Notes: generated by a model not told the origin, from the sequence alone. Counted from the stretch's first letter, positions 1 through 7,531 are shown. The stretch is 9,417 nt of DNA from an uncultured Prevotella sp. (GCA_905373605.1 CAJPTO010000112.1:1-9417); one strand, 5' to 3'. Program-made: numbers and translations.

Positions 1-72
1 TTCTATGCCAGCATCAAGTCCATTCACTATTCCAAGACGGCCTCCACAAACGACATGGAGCCCACTTCGTAG
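1..72 (+). CDS. possible 3' end of an upstream gene, cut by the window edge
   Basis: The first frame is open from the window edge to a TAG at 70-72 and would give 23 residues ending in DMEPTS. The piece is too short to recognise, and an open run of this length is common by chance. In the same frame after the stop, a Lys/Cys-rich stretch (about 73-243) stays open until a TAA at 244-246. That pattern could equally mean a decayed gene or non-coding DNA. I list it only because a gene tail is plausible here. Confidence 0.15.
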   Translation, partial: FYASIKSIHYSKTASTNDMEPTS

Positions 73-301
73 AGGAAATGCCTATCCGAACAGTTCACAC
101 ACCTGTGTAAAAAGTGTAAGAAGAGCTTCTTGAGGTATATTCAAAGTATACTCATCACTCCGCAAATATCTGACACACAATATCTTTCATCTTTCCAAAC
201 TGTTTTTCGAAGTATATCGGTTGTTGCTCCCGACAATATCCGCTAAATTTGCATTCGGAACTCAACCAGCAATCGTTATAACTAAAAAAAATTGAAGTAA
301 G
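73..301. other. intergenic leader upstream of the barrel/esterase unit
   Basis: I see no supported gene here. The region holds a small inverted repeat (GTATA at 135-139 and TATAC at 147-151, loop TTCAAAG) and, closer to the gene, the promoter listed separately. The last 20 bases before the ATG are A-rich with no clear Shine-Dalgarno, as is usual in Bacteroidota. Confidence 0.6.
221..251 (+). promoter_or_regulatory. Bacteroidota-type promoter for the barrel/esterase unit
   Basis: TAAATTTG at 244-251 matches the Bacteroidota -7 consensus TAnnTTTG. A TTG at 221-223 lies 20 bases upstream and fits the -33 element; a second TTG follows at 224-226. Transcription would start near 258, leaving about 44 bases of leader before the ATG at 302. 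The match is by eye. Confidence 0.6.
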
Positions 302-2518
302 ATGGAAACAAAATTTCGCTTAAAGAGAAATGCATTGATGTGCACGGCCTTTCTCTTTTCTACCGTAACGCTCACCGCACAGAACAAGAAAGACTCCATT
401 GCCGAGTCTTCAGACCGTGGCGTGATGCTCAATGCCAAAAGTACGACAGAGCCGAGACAAATCGAGATTGGACTTCCCATGAACTATACGGCCGTATCCT
501 TCAATGGTCTGCCTGCCGTGTACTACTATTGGCCCAACACCACAAGCAACCATTGGCGCAACGAGCAGCTCTTGGCCAAAAGAGGGCTGATGACCATGCC
601 CCAAGTGGCCATCAAGAATGGAGAAATAGGCTATGGCGTTGACTCATGGTCTGAACTGGGCGGAAACAATTTCAAGGGCAAAATCAACTATGGCGTCAAC
701 ACATTCGGCGCACAGAACTTCGACCTGAACCTCTCCGGACCCTTAGGTAAGGGCTGGTATTACACGCTAAGTGCATACAACAACTTCGACCCCGGCAGTT
801 TCTCACTCCGCTTTACCAAGTATGGCGACAGGGCACAATTCTACACAGGCGGCCTGACAAAGCAATGGGACGACGGCTCTCAACTTTCTTTCCTCTACAA
901 ATTCACTGATGTTCACAACCTCACGACAGCAGCCAACTACGCTCCATTCATCTGGGATGGTGAAGGAGGCGTGGAGAATGTTCCTGGTTTTCGCATCGGA
1001 CGCGACTCTTACTTGCCCGTAGATGGCACGATGGAGTATCTTGATGTAAGGACGGGAGAACGCAAGCAAGTAGGCCTCTACAGTGCCTATGGCTCTTATG
1101 TACATGAAGGATACGCCAGTTTCACTAAGCCGTTGGCCAGCGGTGCAAGCCTATCGCTGCGCGCCAAGGTGTCTACAGCCGATTTGGGAACGGGCGACCA
1201 GACGGCAAACGGCATCATCACTGCAAAGGACAACGTTGGCGCACGATATGCCGACACGGGCGAAAAATATACGGGAGCCGTACAAAAGCGAGTGTCACAA
1301 ATCAATGACTCACGCGTCACCGACGTATTCTTCACCGGCGAACTAACCAAGAAGACACCAAAGCACGACTGGGCATTGGGACTCAACGAATGGTATACCT
1401 ACATCGACTACGCCAGAAGCACCACAACCTATTATCATGAGGTGGCTCCCAACCCGCGCAAGCTGATTTATGGTTTGAACAGTTCCGCTTACGAGGAATT
1501 CAACGGCAGTTCGGAATACGACAAAGGCACGGAGAACAAGCTGGCCGCATACATCATGGACACATGGACACCGACAGACAAGTTCCGCATGCTCTACGGG
1601 CTTCGCTTGGAATACTTTCACGCCAATGTAGACTTGATACCCTTCGCCCGCTTCAACGGCTTCTATATCGGTGCGCAAAACGCTGCCGGCAAGACTGTCG
1701 CCACCGAAAACCATACGACTAGCGGGCTCAACTATGCGGCATCCATCGCCCCGAAATACAACATCACTCCCGATTTCGGATTGACGGCTGAAGCCAATTT
1801 CCTCACCCAATACCGCCACTTGGAAGCCTATTCGGGCACAGGAATGCCACGCTACACCCACCGTCCCTTCATCGTTGGTCAAGCGGGCATCTTCTATAAC
1901 CGCCCTTGGATGCAACTCGTTTCGGCTTTCACCTACGCCATGCGCGACCATGACTTCGGGCGGATTGTTGTTACCAACAACGACGACTTGTCGCAGAAGC
2001 CGGAAATGGTAAACTTCTCCGGCGGCATCCGAACCATCGGCTGGACAACCGATGCCATGTTCCACCCCTTCAAAGGATTTACGCTTCACGCACGCTTCAC
2101 ACTACAATCGCCAAAGTACACCGGCTATAGTTTCACTGCTTTCAACAAGGACTACAGCTTCGACAATTCTATGGTCACCAAGCAGTCGAAAGTGATTGTC
2201 GAACTCGACCCGAAATACAGTTTAGGGAGGTTTGCAGTGTGGGCCAACCTGCGCTATTACAGCAGGCAATATGTCAATGTAGCCAACTCCATCTATTTCA
2301 ACGGGCGGTGGGAAACGTTTGCCGGCGCAAGCTTTGTGCTTAACGACCATGTTACCTTCACGGCCAACGTGACCAACTTCCTCGGACAAACAGGAGCACA
2401 GGGGGTCATTCCAAGTTCCGACACGGTGGAAGACGCATCCCAGTTTGCAGGCTACATGCTGACGGGCAACTACATATTGCCGTTCCAAACCATGATCTCG
2501 GCAACCATCAGATTTTAA
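302..2518 (+). CDS. TonB-dependent-receptor-like outer-membrane beta-barrel protein, short N-terminus
   Basis: This 738-residue protein starts with a signal peptide (basic n-region to residue 10, hydrophobic 11-24, cleavage near A26/Q27). Residues 28-123 form a short pre-barrel part containing the phrase IEIGLPMNYTAVSFNGLPAV. From about F124 onward, alternating amphipathic strands rich in Tyr, Trp and Phe run to the end, for example KINYGVNTFGAQNFDLNLSG. The last residue is Phe after TIR, the usual recognition signal for outer-membrane barrel assembly. Family knowledge: Bacteroidota receptors of this kind import ligands too large for porins, powered by TonB. Typical members are longer, with an N-terminal carboxypeptidase-regulatory-like domain and a full plug; I see neither that domain nor a clear TonB box. 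No SusD partner follows. The esterase gene lies 23 bases downstream and is probably cotranscribed. The ligand is unknown. Barrel identity is secure; active TonB-driven transport is inference. Confidence 0.85.
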   Translation: METKFRLKRNALMCTAFLFSTVTLTAQNKKDSIAESSDRGVMLNAKSTTEPRQIEIGLPMNYTAVSFNGLPAVYYYWPNTTSNHWRNEQLLAKRGLMTMPQVAIKNGEIGYGVDSWSELGGNNFKGKINYGVNTFGAQNFDLNLSGPLGKGWYYTLSAYNNFDPGSFSLRFTKYGDRAQFYTGGLTKQWDDGSQLSFLYKFTDVHNLTTAANYAPFIWDGEGGVENVPGFRIGRDSYLPVDGTMEYLDVRTGERKQVGLYSAYGSYVHEGYASFTKPLASGASLSLRAKVSTADLGTGDQTANGIITAKDNVGARYADTGEKYTGAVQKRVSQINDSRVTDVFFTGELTKKTPKHDWALGLNEWYTYIDYARSTTTYYHEVAPNPRKLIYGLNSSAYEEFNGSSEYDKGTENKLAAYIMDTWTPTDKFRMLYGLRLEYFHANVDLIPFARFNGFYIGAQNAAGKTVATENHTTSGLNYAASIAPKYNITPDFGLTAEANFLTQYRHLEAYSGTGMPRYTHRPFIVGQAGIFYNRPWMQLVSAFTYAMRDHDFGRIVVTNNDDLSQKPEMVNFSGGIRTIGWTTDAMFHPFKGFTLHARFTLQSPKYTGYSFTAFNKDYSFDNSMVTKQSKVIVELDPKYSLGRFAVWANLRYYSRQYVNVANSIYFNGRWETFAGASFVLNDHVTFTANVTNFLGQTGAQGVIPSSDTVEDASQFAGYMLTGNYILPFQTMISATIRF

Positions 2519-2541
2519 TCACTTCTTAAAACCATCGCAAT

Positions 2542-3717
2542 ATGAAACTCAAAAGTATCTTAGCAGTTGTTTTCTGCGCTGTGGCAATCATCGCTCAAGC
2601 ACAACAAAACATCGGATTCAAGGCAGAGAAACTCATCTCGCCGCAAGTGAACAGCGACAACACCGTTACTTTCCGCCTCAATGCGCCCAAGGCAAAGAGC
2701 GTCAGCGTGAAGGGCGACTGGGAAGCCAGCGACGGTGTGGGAACAATGAAAAAGGGAAAAGGGGGAATATGGGAGTACACCACACCCGTGCTTCCTTCAG
2801 AAATGTACACTTATCGCTTCAACATCGATGGGGTTATCGGCATCGACCCGCACAATCCGTTCACCCGCCGCGATGTAGGCAATGTGTTCAGCATCTTTTT
2901 CGTTGGCAACGGACCAGCCGACTACTATCAGGTGCACGACGTTCCACACGGCACGATGCAGACCGTATGGTATCAGTGCCAGGGAATGTACCAGAACAAC
3001 CGCCGCATGGTGATATATCTTCCGCCGTCTTACGACAAGGACAACAAAAACTATCCCGTGCTATATCTCTTGCATGGTAGCGGTGGAGACGAGATGGCAT
3101 GGAGCGATTTGGGATTTATCAATCGCGTGATGGACAACCTCATTGCAGAAAGAAAGGCGGAACCCATGATTGTGGTGATGCCCAACGGCAACCCAAGCAA
3201 ACAGGCTGAGGCTGGAGAAACGAGCGAGAACCTAAGTTACATGCCCGTGATGACCAACACACTGCCCGACTACAAGGCAGGAAAATTTGAAGCCAGCTTC
3301 CCACAAATCGTGAACTATGTCGACAATCACTACCGCACCTTGCCCGACAAAGCTCACAGGGCATTGGCTGGCCTGTCTATGGGCGGCTTCTATTCGATGA
3401 TGATTTCGGCCAACTTCCCTGAGCTCTTCGACTATATCGGCTTATTCTCTGCCGGTGTCGACTTCACGGGCATAGACTGGAACATTCCCGTTTACCGAGA
3501 CTTGGACAAGAAGTTGGCAGAACAGCACAAGCAAGGGGTGAAACTCTACTGGATTGGGATGGGCAAAGCCGACCGACTATACCCGTTCAACCTCGAACTC
3601 ATGAAACGACTCGACCAGGCTGGCACTAAATACGAGTATCATGAGTCCACGCGCGGCCACTTATGGAGCAATTGGCGACAGTACCTGCTCATCTACACTC
3701 CGCTGCTTTTCAAGTAG
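2542..3717 (+). CDS. secreted CE1/esterase-D type esterase with N-terminal E-set domain
   Basis: This is a 391-residue alpha/beta-hydrolase with a signal peptide (MKLKSILAVVFCAVAIIAQA, likely cut before QQN), so it acts in the periplasm or outside the cell. Residues about 30-120 look like an early-set (CBM48-like) immunoglobulin-fold domain, with VTFRLNAPKAKSVSVKGDW and a YTYRFNIDG strand. Residues about 140-391 are the catalytic domain: YPVLYLLHGSGGDE gives the oxyanion-hole region, Ser279 sits in GLSMGG as nucleophile, and Asp344 (GMGKADRLY) and His373 (RGHLWSNWRQYL) complete the apparent triad. Family members include feruloyl and acetyl-xylan esterases that release side groups from plant glycans; the same fold with an E-set domain also occurs in enterochelin esterases. 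I cannot choose between these from sequence alone. It lies just behind the barrel gene and before a terminator, so the two probably share one transcript and one substrate class. Confidence 0.88.
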   Translation: MKLKSILAVVFCAVAIIAQAQQNIGFKAEKLISPQVNSDNTVTFRLNAPKAKSVSVKGDWEASDGVGTMKKGKGGIWEYTTPVLPSEMYTYRFNIDGVIGIDPHNPFTRRDVGNVFSIFFVGNGPADYYQVHDVPHGTMQTVWYQCQGMYQNNRRMVIYLPPSYDKDNKNYPVLYLLHGSGGDEMAWSDLGFINRVMDNLIAERKAEPMIVVMPNGNPSKQAEAGETSENLSYMPVMTNTLPDYKAGKFEASFPQIVNYVDNHYRTLPDKAHRALAGLSMGGFYSMMISANFPELFDYIGLFSAGVDFTGIDWNIPVYRDLDKKLAEQHKQGVKLYWIGMGKADRLYPFNLELMKRLDQAGTKYEYHESTRGHLWSNWRQYLLIYTPLLFK

Positions 3718-4081
3718 ACAAGGGCCTGCTGGTCTTTCACGTCCACCGTGGTAGCTAGCTTACAGCCAACCTCAATAACCTAAAAAAGCCATATCCCGAC
3801 CCGTTTGCGAGTCTGGGTATGGCTTTTTCGGCATCGCCGATGGCAGAGGTTGTTCCGCCAGCAGCCAGCAACGCGTATGATGAGGCTGCCGATGGGTGAG
3901 ATGAGCGGTTAGACTACAGAGCTACCGCAACAGCCGGAGCACCTGTAATTCTATCGAAAAGGGCGAACGCCCCATGCTCTCCCACCCCTCGACATCAAGA
4001 ATTAGCGCCTTGGACCCTGCCATAGCGAAGGCCAAAACACAATTATTCCGCATAAAAGCAAGAAAATACAGAATAAATTAA
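3718..4081. other. intergenic region between esterase unit and lacI unit
   Basis: Apart from the terminator at 3783-3828 I see no gene or RNA gene in this stretch. A short GC hairpin (GGGCG 3961-3965, CGCCC 3968-3972, two-base loop) is present without a T-run. The octamer GCCGATGG occurs twice, near 3836 and 3888, which may be chance. Confidence 0.6.
3783..3828. terminator. strong hairpin terminator after the esterase gene, able to work both ways
   Basis: Arms 3783-3800 and 3811-3828 pair over 18 positions with one G-T wobble and one mismatch; the loop is the ten bases 3801-3810. The stem begins AAAAAGCCATA and ends TATGGCTTTTT, so the T-run (3824-3828) forms the base of the stem. The reverse strand has an equal T-run. 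It lies 66 bases after the esterase stop codon. Confidence 0.85.
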
Positions 4082-4089
4082 TATCTTTG
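4082..4089 (+). promoter_or_regulatory. -7 element of the lacI/transporter promoter
   Basis: TATCTTTG matches the Bacteroidota -7 consensus TAnnTTTG exactly. No clear TTG is visible at the -33 distance (about 4059-4061), so the promoter may be weak or depend on a regulator. The expected transcription start near 4096 lies just after an in-frame ATG at 4091, which rules against that ATG as the translation start and favours 4181. Confidence 0.55.
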
Positions 4090-4180
4090 CATGGTCTACC
4101 TGAACTTCAGGCAACCACAGAGAGTACTTCACAGACAACAAATATATGCGCTTTTCAGCGGCAAAAGAGAATTTGGAATT

Positions 4181-5335
4181 ATGGGAGAAATAGTGCCAAT
4201 CACAATGAAGGATATCGCACGAGCGTTGAACGTCTCGGTTGCAACGGTGTCGCGAGCTTTGAAAAATAGTCCGCGCATCAGCAAACAGCAACGCGAACGC
4301 ATACAAGCGTATGCCGAAGAGCACAACTTCGCGCCGAACCTCATCGCCGAAAGCCTGCGCAACAGCAAGGTGCGACCGATGAAAATCATTGGCGTCATCG
4401 TGCCAGAGCTAACGCACTTTTACTTCTCTTCGGTGCTGGTGGGCATCGAAGAGGCGGCCGAAAGGCAGGGATACCGCATCATGGTGGGCCACAGCAAGGA
4501 GCAACACCAACGCGAAGTGAACATCTGCAAAGCATTCTTTGAAAGCAAGGTGTGCGGCATCATCGTGTCACAAGCCAAGAACACCACGCAATATGCCCAC
4601 TTCCAACACCTCATCGACAGGGGTGTTCCGCTGGTTTTCTACGACAGGGTGTGCACCGGCGTGAACGCCAGTCGCGTGGTTGTAGACGATTACGCTGGTG
4701 CTTACGCTGCCGTTAGCCACTTGGTGGAAACGGGTTGCAGGCGAGTGGCCTACTTCAACTCGTCGATGAAGCTCGAAATATCCAAGAACCGCTACAACGG
4801 CTATTGCGACGCACTGCTCAAACACGGCATCAAGGTAGACCCCTCGCTGGTGTTTCAGTGCGACAACCGCCTCGATGCCGAGCGCATCACGCCCGATGTG
4901 TTGGCACGAAACGACCGTCCCGACGCCTTCTTCGCCGTCAACGACGACACGGCCATCGGCATTCTCTACTCCGCTAAGCGGCAAGGGTTCCGCGTTCCCG
5001 AGGATGTCAGCGTGTGCGGATTTACCAATGGCCAACGCGCTGTGGCCTGCGACCCAGCACTAACCACCGTAGACCAACATGGATTTAAGGTGGGAGAAGC
5101 CGCCGCCGAAATACTCATACGCCACGTTGAGGGGCAAATTGAGAAGGGGAAAACCGAACGACGGGTGGTGCGCACACGCCTTGTGGTGAGAGATTCAACA
5201 CGCCCCGTGGCCACATCCATCACCGAACAGCTGGCCCGAACGCTGCCCAAAGAGCCCAACAGCCGCAACACCCCAAGCCAAGAGCTGCAAGAAGAGGCCA
5301 AAGCCAATGCCGCAACATCTGTACAAACGGCCTAA
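4181..5335 (+). CDS. LacI-family transcriptional regulator with an extra C-terminal tail
   Basis: This is a 384-residue sugar-responsive DNA-binding repressor or activator. Residues 8-27 (TMKDIARALNVSVATVSRAL) are a textbook LacI helix-turn-helix, followed by the hinge APNLIAESLR at 51-60. Residues about 67-340 form the periplasmic-binding-protein-like sensor: KIIGVIVPELTHFYFSSVLVGIE, the GVPLVFYDR strand, FFAVNDDTAIG at 250-260, and VPEDVSVCGF at 272-281. The start at 4181 is chosen because the upstream ATG at 4091 abuts the -7 promoter element and would add 30 residues without family character; ATG 4205 is also possible. LacI proteins are usually about 330-345 residues and end near VVRDST; here about 40 further residues (345-384), polar and rich in Ala, Glu, Ser and Thr, are appended. 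The gene lies 106 bases upstream of a sugar symporter, its likely target. The effector is unknown. Confidence 0.93.
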   Translation: MGEIVPITMKDIARALNVSVATVSRALKNSPRISKQQRERIQAYAEEHNFAPNLIAESLRNSKVRPMKIIGVIVPELTHFYFSSVLVGIEEAAERQGYRIMVGHSKEQHQREVNICKAFFESKVCGIIVSQAKNTTQYAHFQHLIDRGVPLVFYDRVCTGVNASRVVVDDYAGAYAAVSHLVETGCRRVAYFNSSMKLEISKNRYNGYCDALLKHGIKVDPSLVFQCDNRLDAERITPDVLARNDRPDAFFAVNDDTAIGILYSAKRQGFRVPEDVSVCGFTNGQRAVACDPALTTVDQHGFKVGEAAAEILIRHVEGQIEKGKTERRVVRTRLVVRDSTRPVATSITEQLARTLPKEPNSRNTPSQELQEEAKANAATSVQTA

Positions 5336-5441
5336 ACGCCCGACACCCACTGTGACCTGCGCCCCTTCTCGGCACACAAACATGCCACAAGGCCACCACC
5401 ATGCCTACGAAAGATAAACCGAATTACCAACATACCTATAT

Positions 5442-6797
5442 ATGAACAATCAATTGAAAAAGAAACCCGACTTGGGATTTTGGAAACTCTGGAACCTTAG
5501 TTTCGGATTTTTCGGCGTGCAGATTGCTTACGCCCTGCAAAGTGCCAACATCTCGCGCATCTTTGCCACATTGGGTGCCGACCCACACAGCCTTAGCTAC
5601 TTCTGGATACTGCCTCCGCTGATGGGAATACTCGTTCAACCCATCGTTGGAACATTAAGCGACAAGACATGGACACGCTTCGGCCGCCGCATTCCCTACC
5701 TCTTCGTAGGTGCAACAGTGGCAGTACTGGTGATGTGCCTACTTCCCAACGCAGGTTCGCTCGGCATGACGGCCAGCGTTGCCATGGTTTTCGGGCTTAC
5801 TGCTTTGATGTTCCTCGACACAAGCATCAACATGGCCATGCAACCATTCAAGATGTTGGTGGGCGACATGGTGAACGAGAAGCAAAAAGCCTTGGCCTAC
5901 TCCATACAAAGCTTCCTTTGCAACGCCGGTTCTGTGGTGGGTTTCATCTTTCCTTTCTTCTTCACGTTCATCGGCATCAGCAACATTGCAGCCGCAGGTG
6001 TCGTCCCCGACTCGGTTATCTGGTCGTTCTATGTGGGCGCAGCCATCCTCATCCTTTGCGTCATCTACACCACAGTGAAGGTTAAGGAATGGAATCCCAA
6101 GGAATATGCCGAGTACAACCAGCTGGAAAAGCCCCTCAACGAAGGGAAAACCAACGTCTTCACCCTGCTCCGCCATGCACCTAAGACGTTTTGGACCGTG
6201 GGTGTGGTGCAGTTTTTCTGTTGGGCAGCCTTCATGTACATGTGGACTTACACGCCCGGTTCCATCGCCGACACCGTTTGGGGCGTAGACATGCAACAGC
6301 ATACGGCCACAAGCACGCCCGAATATCAGGCTGCGGGCAACTGGGTTGGCATTCTCTTTGCCGTGCAGGCCATAGGAAGCGTGCTCTGGGCAGTGGTGCT
6401 TCCCAACATACGCAACCGCAAAACGGCCTATGCCCTCTCGCTTCTCTTGGGCGGAATAGGCTTTCTGATGGTGCCTTTCGTAACAGACAAGTACGTGATG
6501 TTCCTGCCATTCATCCTCATTGGCTGCGCTTGGGCCGCCACATTGGCCATGCCTTTCACCTTTGTTACCAACGCATTGGAGGGCAAAGGCCACATGGGAG
6601 CCTACCTAGGCCTATTCAATGGCACCATCTGCGTTCCGCAAATCATCGCTGCAGCCTTGGGCGGAGTGATGCTGCACCTGCTGGATAGCGTGCAAAGCCA
6701 CATGATGATGGCCGCTGGTGTGCTGCTCGTGCTGGGCACATTAAGCGTGTCGCTCATAAAAGACGAGGAAAAGAAAGACGCAACAACCAACGCATAA
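5442..6797 (+). CDS. MFS sugar transporter, GPH/SLC45-like oligosaccharide:cation symporter
   Basis: This is a 451-residue inner-membrane protein with about twelve hydrophobic segments, split into two halves by a charged loop near residues 210-250 (KVKEWNPKEYAEYNQLEKP). The first helix region has FGFFGVQIAYALQSANISRIF and the loop between helices 2 and 3 carries GTLSDKTWTRFGRR (70-83), the MFS motif A in the form seen in sucrose/maltose symporters of the SLC45/GPH group. Family knowledge suggests proton-coupled uptake of a di- or oligosaccharide such as maltose or sucrose; the actual sugar cannot be read from the sequence. The gene follows the LacI regulator with 106 bases between and no recognisable promoter of its own there, so cotranscription is likely. 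A 14-bp hairpin terminator lies 81 bases after its stop. No glycoside hydrolase or sugar phosphorylase follows, although such transporters commonly have one nearby. Confidence 0.88.
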   Translation: MNNQLKKKPDLGFWKLWNLSFGFFGVQIAYALQSANISRIFATLGADPHSLSYFWILPPLMGILVQPIVGTLSDKTWTRFGRRIPYLFVGATVAVLVMCLLPNAGSLGMTASVAMVFGLTALMFLDTSINMAMQPFKMLVGDMVNEKQKALAYSIQSFLCNAGSVVGFIFPFFFTFIGISNIAAAGVVPDSVIWSFYVGAAILILCVIYTTVKVKEWNPKEYAEYNQLEKPLNEGKTNVFTLLRHAPKTFWTVGVVQFFCWAAFMYMWTYTPGSIADTVWGVDMQQHTATSTPEYQAAGNWVGILFAVQAIGSVLWAVVLPNIRNRKTAYALSLLLGGIGFLMVPFVTDKYVMFLPFILIGCAWAATLAMPFTFVTNALEGKGHMGAYLGLFNGTICVPQIIAAALGGVMLHLLDSVQSHMMMAAGVLLVLGTLSVSLIKDEEKKDATTNA

Positions 6798-6877
6798 CAA
6801 CGAACAAGCCACGACAACAACTGCTACAAGGCCAAGCACAAGCCCACGCCTTGCTAGACTTTAACGCAATAAACCCA

Positions 6878-6912
6878 CAACGGGGACACTCCTTTACCGA
6901 GTGTCCCCGTTG
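6878..6912 (+). terminator. hairpin terminator after the transporter gene
   Basis: CAACGGGGACACTC at 6878-6891 and GAGTGTCCCCGTTG at 6899-6912 are perfect 14-base inverted arms with a seven-base loop. Only a weak T-run (GTTTTG) follows, but the stem is very stable and sits 81 bases after the stop at 6797. It would halt the lacI/transporter transcript. Confidence 0.85.
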
Positions 6913-7306
6913 CCGTTTTGCCACGAAACCGCCTTGCATTTCCCTGTTCCCATCCGCTAATGAGCTACAACCCAGCTGCAAGCTGCATGGCCTAGCCCTC
7001 ATCATCAAGCCTTGGTTGAGGTTGACACGCCCACCAAATGAAAAACGCTCATCGCTTTTACTCCCACCATCAACGTGAAGTGCAAAGCGTAAGACATACA
7101 CCTCCTCGACATAATAAACAATCGTCATGTCACCTTAAGCATCGGCATTGGCTTAATAACAACGTATTAGAGGGCATACTTCCTCAAAAAGTATTTGCAT
7201 CTCATGCCGAACAAGCGTTGCTTTTAAATGCTCCTAACGTTTCCCTATCCCATTCTTAATGGTTATGATTAACGCATGTACCAACACAAGTTGCACCACA
7301 TGCCAA

Positions 7307-7328
7307 GTGTCCGGCATATGCCAGACAC
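7307..7328. repeat. 22-base near-perfect palindrome in intergenic DNA
   Basis: GTGTCCGGCAT (7307-7317) is followed directly by ATGCCAGACAC (7318-7328), its reverse complement with one mismatch. There is no spacer and no T-run after it, so it does not look like a terminator. A dimeric protein-binding site, a remnant of a mobile element end, or a folded RNA element are all possible. Confidence 0.6.
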
Positions 7329-7426
7329 CCAAGTTTGCGTGGCACCATAGCTGAAGCATTACTTATTAATACGCCATTGGGGGATAAAATGCGCCACTTT
7401 TGAGCAAACTTTCGTCATGGTAGTTG

Positions 7427-7466
7427 GCGTAACAATTACTTCTAATCCCGAACCAGCGTAACAATT
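7427..7466 (+). repeat. spaced 11-base direct repeat GCGTAACAATT
   Basis: GCGTAACAATT occurs at 7427-7437 and again at 7456-7466, 29 bases start to start, in non-coding DNA downstream of both flanking genes. Function is unknown, and a chance or small duplication origin cannot be excluded. Confidence 0.5.
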
Positions 7467-7482
7467 GTAAATCGCTACGGCG

Positions 7483-7531
7483 AAAAAACACGAAAGGGGG
7501 CGGCCATAATGGCACGCCCCTTTATTTTTTT
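7483..7531. terminator. bidirectional terminator after dnaA
   Basis: A GC-rich stem (AAAGGGGGCGGCC 7493-7505 against GGCACGCCCCTTT 7511-7523, loop ATAAT, with a bulged base on each arm) is flanked by an A-run at 7483-7488 and a T-rich run at 7521-7531. On the minus strand the A-run becomes the T-run after the stem, 130 or so bases beyond the dnaA stop, so it can end dnaA transcription as well as any readthrough from the left. Confidence 0.82.

Larger units (their letters stand above)
6913..7482. other. long intergenic region between convergent units, no gene recognised
   Basis: No frame here gives a protein with family character, a signal peptide or sensible composition, and I see no tRNA signature. 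Structures noted are a weak hairpin (ATACTT 7176-7181 with AAGTAT 7189-7194), a 22-base palindrome at 7307-7328 and a direct repeat at 7427-7466. Both flanking genes point into this space, so no gene promoter is expected in it. Confidence 0.6.

Noticed and set aside
1..300. CRISPR array, tRNA or insertion-sequence ends
   Set aside because: I looked for regular repeats, T-arm sequences and terminal inverted repeats here and in the other intergenic regions and found none.
1343..2089. 248-residue open frame on the minus strand opposite the barrel gene
   Set aside because: It is antisense to a protein with a signal peptide, barrel strands and a terminal Phe; no recognisable features.
3961..3972. 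GGGCG/CGCCC mini-hairpin as an operator for the LacI regulator
   Set aside because: The arms are only five bases, it lies over 100 bases upstream of the -7 element, and it lacks the usual LacI operator form.
5739..6593. 284-residue open frame on the minus strand opposite the transporter
   Set aside because: It lacks any membrane or domain pattern and lies wholly antisense to a clear MFS gene.
7038..7259. 73-residue plus-strand frame in the intergenic region
   Set aside because: Composition (His, Ser, Asn-rich) is unlike neighbouring genes; no promoter, signal or domain is visible.
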